Below are positions 35,187-48,200 of a stretch of DNA of 64,000 bases, in pieces. Source of the stretch: Buxus sempervirens (lineage: Eukaryota > Streptophyta > Magnoliopsida > Buxales > Buxaceae). The notes below the pieces were generated by a model. The model was not told where the DNA came from and did no database searches. It saw only the letters and a list, made by a program, of their open reading frames with translations. Numbering within the stretch: position 1 is the first letter of the stretch; each line of letters starts with the position of its first letter. Made by a program: the position numbers and the translations under genes. The stretch spans positions 41,584,901-41,648,900 of the forward strand of contig OX387183.1 of NCBI GenBank assembly GCA_947561395.2, in the 5' to 3' direction.

Positions 35187-35389
35187 CACGCGCAAATTTG
35201 GCCAATTTGCAAAGGTTCTAGGCTTAAGCCTTATTTATCATTCGTATCTCTCTCTAGGAGACTTGATCTTCCCCAATTACCCTCTGAAATTTTTAGATTT
35301 ACTCCAACTCATGCCTTAAAATTGAGTTGGAAGAATCTAGAAGGAAACTTGGGCCTACCCTTGTGACCTCCAATATCCTTGACTTTGCC

Positions 35390-35398
35390 TATAAATAG
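35390..35398 (+). promoter_or_regulatory. TATA box of LTR B2
   Basis: TATAAATAG followed by the CTCAAGCAAATGGC leader segment shared with B1. Confidence 0.6.
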
Positions 35399-36787
35399 AG
35401 GGTCTCTCCTCAAGCAAATGGCTAGAAATTGAAGCTTGAAGAGATCCTGGAGAAGAAGGGAACCCCTGCCTCTCAACCCTTTCAAGCAACCAAGGTAAGC
35501 CTTTCCTCTCCTCTTTTCTTTTCATTAATCTTAGGATAGGCTCTTCTTCTACCTTTTTGTAGTATAGAGACCTGCTTGTGCTTGTAGCCCCAAACCTACC
35601 TCTAAGTACCTTAAGCACCCTCTCTAGCCGTAAAACGTGAAGAGAGAGCTAGGGGAGAACCCTTTTTCTGTGATGATCCTTTGTATGTCTTTTGATATTC
35701 TGTGAGTGGTTGTATTTTTATGATCTTGTTTCATTTCTGGAGGAATCATATGGATTTATGTTGTTCATAGCATTAAATCCCTTTTTTTTCCTCCTAAAAT
35801 GCTGATTTTTCACACAACTACACATACTTCACTAGTTTCTTTCTTTTGATTAATATAGGCTTGGATTTTGGATTTACCATGTTCAATAGGGTAGATCTAA
35901 GATCAAGAGCCCTAGAATAATCTCTCAGGGTTTTATGAAATGGTTTCAAATGACTTCAATCTTTGAGAGAAGACCTTATGGTCTAATCTCTCTTATTTTG
36001 ATGTTTTTTTTATCAACTTGGGTGGATTTGGCTTCCTCTCCCCAATTAATGAGAGATCTAAGTTAGATTTGTACCCTAAATGATTATGAGTTTGTTCTTC
36101 AACATATTTCAAGTGATTTCAATCCATATTGCATGGTCACTCTTTGTTTTGATGGTTTTATAACAATAAATTTCAGCAAATGTATTTTCCTTGGTCTTTA
36201 TCGGATTTGGGTGGAATTTCTACTGCATTTTCTACTTCATGAAAACCTTCAAATGGCTTTGGTATTAGTCGGCTGGGGTTTGGATTGGAAGACCTTTGAT
36301 CGGTTGAGTTTTCAAAGCTTTAAGTAATTTAACCTTAAGTTGATTGTCCAAGTTTGGCTTTAAACTTAGTTTTTTGTTGAGTTTATTTTGATTTTTCATG
36401 AAACTCTAGAAGTCGTATATCTATATAGAGAATCTAGAATTAATTGGACCACTCATATGGAGAAACCATACATATTTTGTCTTTTATAAGTACTTTATTT
36501 TGATATTTGTTTGCAAGTAATTATTTAAAGCATGAACGACATTTGGCAACCACCTTGTGTGGATGAATAGGGATGCCTAACACCTTCCCCTATTCATAAA
36601 TTAATCTCCTTACCCAATCTCTAAACAAGACCATGAATTAGAGCTACTTAGCTCTATTTTGTTTTTTTTTATGATCACTTTGGTGTCCATTCATACCTTA
36701 ACTTGAATGGTGGCGACTCCAATCTTTTGTAAACCCCGTGTGATGATGAGGAAGTCATCTAGGTGATTTTCCATGTCTCACACAAAT

Positions 36788-37705
36788 ATAACTCCATGCA
36801 TGTTTGCCATGTGCTACAGTTATGATTGTTGAGCTTCTCTACAACTCCAATGAACTCAAAATCTTCCATTGTTATGTAGTGTACGTTCTCTTGTACTTCT
36901 ACAAAAGCGTGGACCCAGACCAGCAAGTTTCAAGTTCCTAGACTGTGCACGAGTAGAAGCTCCTCTGTAGTGGCGCTTCAAACACGGTCCTTGACCATCA
37001 AGAACATGGTCCCAGACAAACAAGTGCCATAGTCCTAGATTGTGCATTGCCATAGTCTCCTTACTGATGGTGCCTCTAAACACGATCTTCGACTGCCAAA
37101 AACGTAGTCCCAAACCACCAAGTGCCACAGTCCTAAACTATGCATGGACGAAATCTCCTCATTGATGGTGCCTTAATCACGGTCCTCGACTACCAAGCTC
37201 CGGTACTAGATTGTTGAGAAGGTGACACACCTGTTAATTACAAAGACTTACATAAGCCTTAGCCAAGGTTTACACAAACCCACTTGATTATACAAGACTA
37301 CCCATGAGGGTTATATTACAGATGAAAGGGGCCAATGCCTTCTTATAGTTGAACTAGGTCGGTTAACTAGGCCTTGGTTACTTGGTGATGAGGCTTCTTT
37401 GAATTCACAAAGTATTGCAATCGATGGTGATACTTTGGCAGTGAAGAAGACTCTAGAGAACTAGAGGCGGTGCTGATGCTTCAATTTCAAGTATTTGTTC
37501 TAACTTAAACCTATTTCCAAATATACTTTAAAAAATAATCCGTATTATGTATGATGGTATACCTTTATAGTATTATGTAAAATGATATCAAAATTTTGAA
37601 TATCATTTTCTAGGAAATCAAAATCGAGTGAGACAATTACCATTGGCATACTATCACTTCTGCTGTTGTCACTCCTAATAATATGGGCATATCACCACCA
37701 CTATT
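36788..37705. other. Intergenic sequence with a 98-bp tandem repeat
   Basis: Apart from the tandem repeat listed separately, nothing recognisable is seen in 37206-37705. Confidence 0.6.
36890..37205. repeat. Three diverged 98-bp tandem repeats
   Basis: Matching points lie at 36925, 37023 and 37121 (AGTGCCATAGTCCTAG and variants), each followed by a TCTCCT...GTGCCT...CACGGTCCTCGAC block. The copies have diverged noticeably. Confidence 0.75.
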
Positions 37706-37722
37706 AACCACCATTATCAAAT

Positions 37723-38042
37723 AACCATGGAAGTGGTGGCCCAATTATCTTGCAGGTTACTTCCATTTGATTTGGAGGGTTGGAGGTCATAGGATCAAAT
37801 CCCCTTACATGCAGGGGTTAGTCCCAAGGGTTGGACCACCCAGCCCGCCCGCGCCGCCGCCCCCCTGCGCGTGGGTTGCTTGCAAGGACGGTCTAATTCC
37901 TCGATTAAGGCAGGGATGATTGGTATATTTGACTTGATCTGAACATTCCTCAGCAGGAAGGAAGCCACTATGGTCATGCTGAGGGGGTCGGCCATGCTAG
38001 TAGCCCTATTTCTCTTGCTTGATTACTAAAAAGGGAAAAAAA
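37723..38042 (+). mobile_element. Probable SINE with 17-bp target duplication
   Basis: A perfect 17-bp direct repeat starting AACCACCATTATC flanks it (37706-37722 and 38043-38059). The insert is 320 bp and ends in an A-rich tail (AAAAAGGGAAAAAAA). The 5' part has a B-box-like GGATCAAATCC near 37794 and a weak A-box-like GTGGCCCAATTATC near 37736, as in tRNA-derived plant SINEs. A retroposed short RNA of another kind is possible. A GC-rich stretch (about 37840-37872) is unlike its surroundings. Confidence 0.75.
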
Positions 38043-38059
38043 AACCACCATTATCAAAT

Positions 38060-38768
38060 TTCGATAGCAATATGTTTTTTAACATCTAAACCATTTTATT
38101 ACGCTATTTCAATCCTCATATAAAAGTGAAATTTGTGTTTTCAAGTTGTTTTCTAGAACCAATTCACCAAAACAAGATGAAAATTTAACAGTTTCTAGAA
38201 ATCAAATTCACCGGACAACATTCCCATTCGTGCCAACATGTTTGTAGGTGGGCGACGAATCGTATTACTTGGATAGGCGAGTTTCTCTGGAAGTGAGAAA
38301 CCGGTACGTACCGTTATTAACGACCTGGTTACCGGTTTAGCCGGTAATTGAATCTCCCACTTGCACCGTCGCTAGTTTTGTCTGACGGCGTGGCGCGGCT
38401 ACATCGGAGTACAACTCACCACCGGTTGTTTAAGCCAACAAGTCCAACTAGACAGAGAAAAGAACAGAAACAATAAACAAGAAAAGAGGAAGATAGAGAG
38501 AGACAGAGGGAGGGATAGAGAGAGACGGGATCGAAAGGAGAATAGAAAATCGAATTCTCCGTTTTCTCTCGTTCAATCGAAGAGGGAGAGCTCTGATGAT
38601 TAGTCTGCGCTTTTGATAATCTTGTTTTGTATGAATCGGTGATGATGTTGCTGAATTTCGTTGCTATTAGGTATGTTGATGTGGCGCTGGAGAAATGCTA
38701 ATCCGCCGGCACAGTAGCCCCAATCGCGGCGATAAGGACTACATTGAAGCGTCGAAGGCGAGTTAATA
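38060..38768 (+). promoter_or_regulatory. Upstream region and 5' leader of the BSL gene
   Basis: No clear TATA box. From about 38455 the sequence turns A/G-rich (AGAGAGAGACAGAGGGAGGG near 38494), typical of a plant leader. The transcription start cannot be fixed. TATTAGGTATG near 38666 could be a splice acceptor of a leader intron, but no donor stands out. Four short upstream ORFs lie in the last 175 bases. Confidence 0.5.
38596..38717 (+). promoter_or_regulatory. Cluster of four upstream ORFs before the BSL start
   Basis: uORF1 38596-38616 (MISLRF), uORF2 38631-38642 (MNR), uORF3 38642-38701 (19 codons, begins MMLLNFVAI) and uORF4 38673-38717 (MLMWRWRNANPPAQ). uORF2 and 3 overlap at one base, and uORFs 3 and 4 overlap in different frames. 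All end before the main ATG at 38769. Such clusters often lower or condition translation of the main frame; whether they lie in the mature mRNA depends on the leader splice pattern. Confidence 0.55.
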
Positions 38769-39231
38769 ATGGATGTTGATTCGTCAATGGTGCCGGAAGC
38801 CGATCAGGATTGTCTGACGCAGAATCATGAGCTGTCAGATGACTCAGGGATGGATTCTGCGGATAGGCAAGAGGAGCACGTCGATGGTGCTGAACAGTCG
38901 TCGTCGTCGGCGGCGGCGGCTTTAGCATCATCAGCATCAGAGTCTGTGCCATCTCCCGTGCAGCAACAGCATCAACAGCAGACACAGCAAGCTTCGGTTG
39001 CCTTGCCGAGACCGGCTCCGACATACTCTGTTGTTAATGCAATAATTGGGAAAGAGGAGGATGGAGCGGGTTCTCGGTGCGGCCACACGTTGACTGCGAT
39101 TGCTGCTATTGGGCAAGAAGGAACTCCCGGATACGTTGGTCCTCGGCTTATTTTGTTTGGTGGCGCCACTGCTCTCGAGGGCAATTCTGCGGCTACTGGG
39201 CCTCCCACGACACCTGGCGGTGCCGGCATCC
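38769..39231 (+). CDS. BSL exon 1
   Basis: Residues 1-154 plus one base. Contains the low-complexity N terminus (SSSSAAAALASSA, QQQHQQQTQQ) and the first Kelch blade strands. The start is the first ATG after the upstream ORFs and gives an MDVDSSM start like the family. Donor C|GTACGC. Confidence 0.93.
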
Positions 39232-42200
39232 GTACGCGTTTCTTTGATTCTAAAGTTCTTTATGTTCGTTATTTATCAGTTGCAAGTTTGATCATTTAGG
39301 TCTTGCCTATTGGCATAAAAAACCCTAAGTCTCTTTAAATATTATTGAATTAGGCCACATCGGTCACGAAGATGTTCTAATGTGGCTTTAATTCTTATGA
39401 ACTCATTAAGTTGAGCCCTCTAATTCTAGTAGCTGCAATATACAGTAGCTGGAGATCGATTGATCATGCAAAATGAGGTCTTAGGAAAAGTCCAAGAGGG
39501 TGTGTAGAAGTGTTTAAAAGGGCTAGAAGTAATCTGAAAAGGACTCGAATTGGCATTGCATTTTCTTAATTCATTTTTCTAATTGAATATATGGTTTTTG
39601 ATAATTTGGAAATTTTAACAGGATTTTTGTTGCCGATGAGTCATTTTGTTAATATTGATGTACATGGAAAATATACTGTAGAATTAAATGTAACAGGGAG
39701 GGTTACATATTGATAAGGAAAAATAAAGGAAGAAAGAAAAAACAAAGACAGGATTAGTCTCCTAATTGAAAAAACTTCAGGCGCTGTATTTGTATGACAA
39801 TTTTTAATTTTACGGAATTGCAGGGCTAGCTGGTGCTACAGCTGACGTCCATTGTTATGATGTTTTGTCAAATAAATGGTCTAGGTAAGGTTGGGACTAA
39901 GAGTTACTATTTTATTACGCACAAGTGTATAACTTTGCTGATAATTTTATTTTTCAAATGCTATTTGTTTGTCTCAATTATAGAATGGTTGTAATCGTTT
40001 TTCTTTTATACGAGCTATTTTGTAGGCTTATCCCTCTTGGGGAACAACCCTCACCAAGGGCAGCACATGTGGCAACTGCTGTGGGTACTATGGTGGTTAT
40101 CCAGGTTGGCAAAATTGAAATATTGAAATCTCTCTACCTTTGTTATTGAAAGCACACGCATGCACACACACACACATATTGATAATATATTTAATAAATA
40201 TATATCTATTAAGGAACATCACTTGGAGTGGTAGTAAAAGCGTCTAGTTGTGAAGGTGAACATGTGAGTCCGAGTCTGAATGCAGTCACTTGACATAAAA
40301 ATGCTGAAGGTTGGGGGGGGGGGGGGGGGGGGGGGGGGTTGTGGGTCTATATTTGCAAACACACACACGCAACGCATGCATACATACATACATATATAAA
40401 GTTTAGGTTAGCACATGAATCTTGTTCTTTCATCTTAATTTATGAATGACCATATCTTAAGTTAGAATATAGGTATTCATATCCATTTTAACAGACTCCA
40501 AATTTTGTTTTTTTGATCTTCCCCCTTGATTTCTTGGATCTTTTAATGCATATCTTTCACACCTTTTGACAATTGCCTTTTTAGGCCTTTGTTTTACATG
40601 CCGAAACTATTTTAGCCTATTTTCCTTTATCTTGCCACTTAATTGAGCAACACTCAATAATTCTCCAATATGTTCATTCCGTATCTTTCCTAGTCTTTTC
40701 ACACATGCATCTCAGTAACTTTTATCCTGTGCATATGTTGCTTAGTTGCCCAAAATTCTGATCTATACATCAAAATAGGCATAATAACTGTATAATAAAA
40801 TTTTCTTTCAGTTTAAGTAGGATACATCAATTTATAAAACTCGGACGCACCTCCCTGCTTAAGCCATCCATCCTTAATTATATGTGTAACATTCTTATCA
40901 ATATCTTCCTTATGAATAATTGATTCAAGGTAATGAAATTGATTATTTTTAGGAATCTCTTGATTCTCAATTCTCAATTTTGCTTTTCCTCTACCATTAT
41001 ATATATATATATATATTAAAGTTACACTCCAAATATTCAGTGTTAGTTCGCCTTATTTTAAAATCCTTTATTTCTAACTAAGGAATCCCTTTAAAACTCC
41101 AATTTTGTGCTTCTCCTTCCATCTACAAATAATATGCACTAAGTCACCTTTTCGTGGATACATCTAGTTATTTTATCCATTTAAAGCCAAAAGATAAGAG
41201 CTCACAGCAGACCTTTGGTTTAGTGCTCTTACACACGTGTTAAACAATTGCGATATACTTTGTTGGTACTTATTTTTGTTCAAGACCCACTAAATTAACT
41301 CCATTGCAACTCTATCAGATGTTTTTCTAGGTCAGTAAAAATCATATGAAGTCCTTTCTTCTCTTTCTAAGCTTCTCCACTAATTGTCTAGTTAATAAGA
41401 TTACCTCAATAGTAGACCTTCCTAGCATAAAGCCAAACTGGATTTCTAACCCTATGGTTATTTTTCTTAACCTTTTTTTTTTATCACTTTCTCCAATAAT
41501 TTCACCATATGGCTTATAAGCCTGATTCCATGATAATTGGTGCAATTACGGATATCTCATTTCTTTATATATATGTGCACCACCATGCTTTTCTTCCAAG
41601 CATTTGGGAATTTTCTGGTCCTCAAAATTCCATCAAATAATTTGTCAGACATATTACACTAATCTCACATATACACCTACATTCTTTAATTAGATTAACA
41701 TCTTGTGCTAATGCCTTTGCAGCTTCCATTTTAGCTGAAAGCCTTTTCACTTTAGGGGCCCTAATCCTATGAATAGAACAATTTTTTTTTTCGATCAGTA
41801 CTGAAAATGCTTTATTAAAACTTAAAAGGAAGGAAAAATGTATGTTGACTTCCCCCAGGAAAAGAGGAGAATAGATATCAAAACACTAAATTAAGTGCTA
41901 GACAACGTTACATTATTAGGAATCCTTGTAAATAGTTTCCCTAAATGAGCCGATCTACTAAAGAATTTGTTGATCAGGGAATAAGATGAAATGAGGTGTT
42001 TCAACCCACAGTAAGAGAGCATGCCAACCCTAAAATATAAACCGTCCTCTTAGAGTGTGAAATTGAACTAGAAATCTGCAGAACTCAATTGCAATGTTTG
42101 TCACTTCCAGTTTTTTGTCCTCCTCTATCCCAGTCAATAACTCAACAGCTTCAGAAATATGCATTAGTCTCCCTCCCCAGTAGGACCTGAGAAAGGCATG

Positions 42201-45200
42201 AATGTTATTCCCTGCTTGACCGTGAAGCTGACCCCTTGTTATGGTTGGTCCAGGATTACCGAATGAACTCTCATCAAATTAGGTTTGATAAATTATTGAT
42301 TAGGATCTTTGGAGCCTAAATGGTTGGTCCAAGTAATCATCAATTGGGCCATGTTAAAATCAACTGTATAAATATCATGATGATGTCGGTGCATTTACGT
42401 CCATTGGGCTACCATTTCTATGATAGAATCAATTAGGCTTGTCACTATAGACCTATAGTTATCAAATATCCTCTTATTCCTTTCCAAGAATAAGTTCAAT
42501 GGTGTGGCAAAGACAAGAAACTGTATGTAGTACTCTAATTTTTCGCCAAAAATTTAAATTGCAGTTGCTCCAACTGGTGCTGAAATGAAGGTGGCATCGA
42601 CAAAAACACCTATCTTGTCCAAGAAAATACTCTATACTTAACTGATCAATGTATAAAAAGATGATCAAACAACTCTCCAGCACCCCAAAACATCTCACAT
42701 ATATGGGGAGATATGCATTGTTGATATTAGACAGGAAAGCAGCCCAAGTAAAAGCTTTGACATTCAAAGGAATGAGAGGACTTCAAATTAGTTTTTTTTT
42801 TTTTTTGGGGTGGGGGGTTTGGTTTTGGTGTGTGGTTCCTACCCTGGAAAAGGGGGAAGGACTGTGTGGAAAACAAACTTCTTGAGTCCAAGGACTATAT
42901 TCTTGAGTTTTAAGCTGAAGCGTCAATAAAGATTGGCTCAAGTAGATTGATGGTGGCTGATAACTCTGCGGTGTTCTCTAGACCTTTGCCATTTAGTAAC
43001 TTTTGAGAAGATTCTCTTCATTCTTTTCTAATCTCCTCATCCCTCACTAAGATTCTTAAATCCTCAATCTTTAATTCATTTAACTTGATTCAAATCTCTC
43101 GTCTTTATTTCTCTTGTTGTTGAAAGTTGGTATATGAATTTCTCATGCTCTTTTATACAAGTTACCTATATATATTTTTTTTCTCACTTATTATCTACTT
43201 AGTTTTTTTTAGTACTTCTATATTTTTTTTGAGTCTTTTCGGTCCTTGTTTCTTTGCGAAGTTTTAAAATAAAGCCTTTTCTTTTCAACAATATTTTTCA
43301 GTACCACCATGTCTATTTATGGGATCGAACTTTAACCCTAAATTCTGTTCTTTTAATTCAATTGGCCATTTCCTCCCAATTTTTTGTGTGGTTCATTTCT
43401 AGATTCCATGTTCTGTCTTTCATTAGTTTATCTTTTTAAAAAACTGATTTTCTTCCTTTACATTCCACAACTTTATTTTTTGAATATTTTCAATACATTT
43501 TCATCTTTTACAACTCTTTGTAGTGACGTCCACAACCATCGACCTTGTTGTGATGCAAGAATCTTCTTGGAATGGTTTTGCTATCTTTGTAAGTTCTTAG
43601 CTCATTTCTTCAAAGAAGGGAAAAGTCAGTTTCACTCTAGTTTTATTCCACTTTTGAAGGTTATTGGATGTTCAATTCTCTTGTGGAAGAAATTATTTGT
43701 TAAATTATGAATATAAGTTATTTCAAACTCAAGAATTGCTTACCCTATCTCATTGTCATTTTTAAGCCATCAAACTCTCTCCAAATTGTCTTGTAATGTT
43801 TCTTTTTTCTGGTATATAGACACTAATGATGTTAACGATCTCTTATCCTAGAGATCACTTAATTACCATTAACCTATTGCTAGTTCTTCCAATACCTACA
43901 ACATTATCCTTCATATGCTTATCTACTATGATTCCGACACTATTTCTATTGTTTCTTTTCCCTATATAGTATAATTTATATGCCTCAACCTCTTCAGCCT
44001 TTTCTTCTTTTCATCTAGCCTCTTGTAGGAACATTATAGTTATTCTCCTTCTCCTCATAACATCTATTATCTCTAACCTCTTCCCAGTTAATGTTTCTAT
44101 ATTTTTTGTTGTTAGATGAATCCTACTTTCTTGGACTAGCTTTTTTGCTAGCATCTGTCTACTTTGACACTAGAACCCTTGCGTAGTTACCGTTGAAACA
44201 AGATTTCATTGTAGTTTTGGAGGATGCCGTTGTTAACCCTTGTTCACTTGTCACAGCAACTGGGATCCACTGCATCGCATTGCCTTTGGAGTATGCCTTA
44301 GCCTAAGATTGAGATACTACTTTGGGATTCATGTCATAGTGGATTTAGCAATGTTTTATATCAGCTGCCAACTTGATGCAACCTCCTATATTTGTGCTTG
44401 GGACCAGCAATGTACAAGAGATATAGTGATGGACTGATAGGACTATGACCTGGTGTTAGTATTGCTTAATCATGGTCCTTGGAGGATTGTATCGGTAACA
44501 AACCTAATGTTGGCATTTCTAATATAAAGTTGTTGTGCCTTGACTTTGACTTCATGTTATTATACTAACACTCTGGCTTTACCATCATACTAAGTGAAAT
44601 TCTTTATTGAGACGCATATATATGCCAAACTAAATATTAGACCATTTAATTTTCCCTTTGATTACACTTAGGGTGGAATTGGTCCAGCTGGTTTATCTAC
44701 AGAAGATCTCCATGTTCTTGACCTCACACTACCACGGCCACGATGGCACAGGTTTGCATCTTAGCTAGTTCTTCCCATCTTTCTTTAATTTTTTCTGTGT
44801 TAATATTCTGTCAAAACAAATGATCATTTTTCTTTCTTTTTCCCAATTTCTTCTGGTGTAGGGTTGTTGTCCAAGGCCCTGGTCCTGGGCCACGTTATGG
44901 ACATGTGATGTCTCTTGTGGGGCAGAGGTTTCTCTTGGCCATAGGTGGGAATGATGGTAAGTCACATCCTCTTCTAGATTTTGCCTTTTTGATTTATGTT
45001 TGTTGAATATATTTCATACTTTGAGGTTTTTACTGCATTCAGAATTAATCCAATCTTGGTACATTATCTAGGAAAGCGACCTCTGGCTGATGTGTGGGCC
45101 CTAGACACAGCTGCCAAACCTTATGAATGGCGGAAGTTGGAGCCAGAAGGGGAAGGTCCTCCTCCATGCATGTGAGATATGATATTCTTTGAGATTTCAT

Positions 45201-48200
45201 CCTATCTAATATAAGTACTTAGTGCTAATATCTTTTTTATTATGTGTATGCTTGCACCACTTATCAAATATAATTAACAAGGCAATTAAACTTTCTTGAA
45301 GATGGAATTCTCAACATCTCAGTCACATTTGAAACAGATGGCAAGGTGTCAGTTAATAGATCTTGACTGAAAATATCTTTTGTTTTCAAATATTGCTTGA
45401 GTACCACTTCAAAGTTTAGACTTTAGAGAGCACTTGTTTTTTTTTTTCTCTTTCTTGGTAAGGGTTCAGAGAGCACATCTTAGAACATTGTTTCTTTAAC
45501 AATTGTTAAACAAGGAATCATAGTACATGATGTAGTGTTTGGGCATGTGGTCAAATAGTTCTGCTGCCGTAAGTGTCTTTGACTTTGTATCTGTATATGA
45601 CCTGCCTAATCCATCCCGCGGCTAGGGTAGATGACTTATTTACTGGTTCAAAATGAATGAGATTTTTTTTTGGAAACATAGCTAATTCGTACCTTCACTT
45701 CCTAGTGTTGAACATACTTGTACCTTGTAAGCTGGTGAATATATACTAAGGTGCTACTGGTGGATTTTTCTAGCTTTATGTATCCTCCTCATCTGCTACT
45801 TTTATTTGGATAATTTGAATTGGTTCTGAATTTGGACTTATTGGATAATATGAATTCACTTCTCAAGTAGCAGACAAGTTTGATCTCCATGTATGTGGAT
45901 CAGTGGTAAACCAGATTATGAGTGGTTGTCTTTTGATCATGCTTCTTTCCATCTCAACTTAATCTAATATGGGGCCTGTTCTTCAAATCTTGATTGTCCA
46001 ATAAACAGGACCATATTAAAGATCTAAATGATTTTTACCAACTGATTTGAAAAAAAATTCATTGTTGTAACCTTAACAAGGGGCCAAAAGAAAAAAACAG
46101 AAAGATTTTGAGTTTATGATTGGTGATGGAATGGGATTTTGTGTTGCCATGTGAATGAAGTTCTTGGGAGCCAGATTTATTTATCTTTGCTTGTTTAGGC
46201 TAAAAATCAATGATTTACATATATAATATGTAAAATAATTGCATTTGCATGTATAATTGTACGAAAATTACTACAAGTAGCAGTTATACACTTCAAAAAA
46301 TCATGCAAATATAATGTGACATGTAAATGTAATGATCGAGGTGATGCTGTGGGCTGTGCATAAATCAAAATGACAAATAGGATCCAAATTTCAAATTAAA
46401 CTGAAACAATAATAGAAAGAGTAAAAAACATACAATAATGCTGCTAAATTAGTACTGAAATGAATGGTGAGGCTCAAACCCTGCTCTTTCGCCAATAAAG
46501 TGGCAGTAACGCTTCCATCCGATCCGAAATCTATACTCTCTTTGATATGAACTGACATGCTGCTCATATTCCTCTTGTGTCATGTGTGCCATGATAGCAA
46601 CTGGATATTTATATATTAGAAGGTGAAAAAGTACAGGTACACAAACTGTGTACCATATTGGAGACACTACATCTGACTAAATGTAAAGTAACTACTATGA
46701 TAAAGAGGGACTCAACCACCTTCCTTCATAGCCCTACTCTTAGATCATAAAAATTGCTACAAAACAAGAAGTCTTCAATGGGTATATTATCTCGTGCTGG
46801 CTGACCTAGCAACCAGCTATGCATCAACTTCAAAATAGCTCTTTCAATCGTTGATTCTGTGCTTTCCAAATTCTCAAAAATCCTCCCATTTCTTTCTCCC
46901 CATATCACCCAAGTGATAGCTGCAGGAGCCAAGTTCCAACATATATCAGCACATGTTTTCCCTTTTCTCCAACCCCATGCTTCTAAAGCTAGTTTATACT
47001 CCTTAGGATGCGCCCAAGCTACTTCAAACCTTTGGAAAATAGCTCCCCATAATTTGATAGTACCTTTGCAATGCAGAAACAGGTGTGCTACATTTTCCTC
47101 TTCCATTTTACATATGCTGCACCTGTTAGGGAGATGCCACCCCTTATTCTTCAAGTGATCCACTGTCAAAATCTTATCTAGGATTGCTGTCCACATGAAA
47201 ATTGCCACTTTGCTTGGAAACATATTTGACCAAATATGTTTGAAAACCTTAATCTTCGAACCTGAACAGTGAAGGTGTTCAAAAGCCTCCTTGACTGAAA
47301 ATGAACCCGACTTGCCATATGCCCAGCTTCTAGAGTCTTTTTCTTGTCCTACTACCTTTCTATATAGGACATTAGTAATGCTACATAGTTGTTAATCTCC
47401 CAGTCCTGCAAATTCTGCCTCAATTTTATACTCCAGATGCTGCCATCCTCTGTGTTGGATATATAATCCTTTACCCTTGCTTGCTTATTCGTGCTTAGAT
47501 TGTAGACCAAGGTATAAGCCTCCTTCAGCTTGGTCTCACCACACCATATGTCTTCCCAAAAGCTAATTCTCGAGCCATTTCCCACCTTAAATTTGCAATC
47601 TTTCTCCACAGATTTTGCCAACTTAGCAATAGGTCTCCATAAACTCATCGCACAAGGCTGATTTGAAGAGTTGGGAAACCAACCATTAGGGGAAGAACCA
47701 TACTTCTTGTTTAGGATCTCTCTCCATGTATTCCCTATCTCACATCCATATCTCCAAATCCACTTTTGAAGAAGGGCTTTATTAAATACCGTCATAGGCT
47801 TTAATCCAAGACCACCTTCTTTCTTTGGCTTGCAAATCTGATTCTATGCCACTAAATGGTACTTGAATTCACCCTCCTTACCCTCCCACAAGAAATTTCT
47901 TTGGATTTGTTCCAATCTCCTTGCCACCGATTTAAGGATCTTCAAAATAAACATGTAGAAAGCTGGGAGACTCTCTAGCACACTCTTGATCAATGTCAAC
48001 TTACCCCCTTTCGATAGGCTTCGGCTCTTTCATGTTGCAAGCTTTTTTTCCATTCTTTCTACCACCGGGTTCCATATAGTAGCTTTTTTATACTTGGCTC
48101 CCAATGGAATCCCAAGATATGAAGCAGGGAAAGTCCCTTCTTTGCATCCCAGGACCCGGCTTAGGCTAGATATATTTCCCTCCTCCCCTATCTGAAACAT

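Larger units (their letters stand above)
34980..36782 (+). mobile_element. Solo LTR B2
   Basis: Starts TGTAGACACC and ends GTCTCACA (1803 bp). The perfect duplication CAAAT lies at 34975-34979 and 36783-36787. It is a direct-orientation relative of B1. Confidence 0.92.
40105..44671. other. BSL intron 3 (4567 bp), filled by LINE sequence
   Basis: Contains a CA-repeat stretch (40155-40180), a 26-G run, an antisense RTE LINE (about 40390-44175), a probable L1 3' end inside that LINE, and a short TA repeat near 40998-41016. About 500 bp at 44176-44671 shows no element. Confidence 0.75.

Noticed and set aside
38698-39024. 108-codon reverse frame over BSL exon 1
   Set aside because: It is the antisense of the GC-rich coding exon and has no start context or domain.
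42474-42767. 97-codon minus-strand frame in intron 3 as a gene
   Set aside because: No domain; it lies in a probable LINE fragment with no supporting splice or start context.
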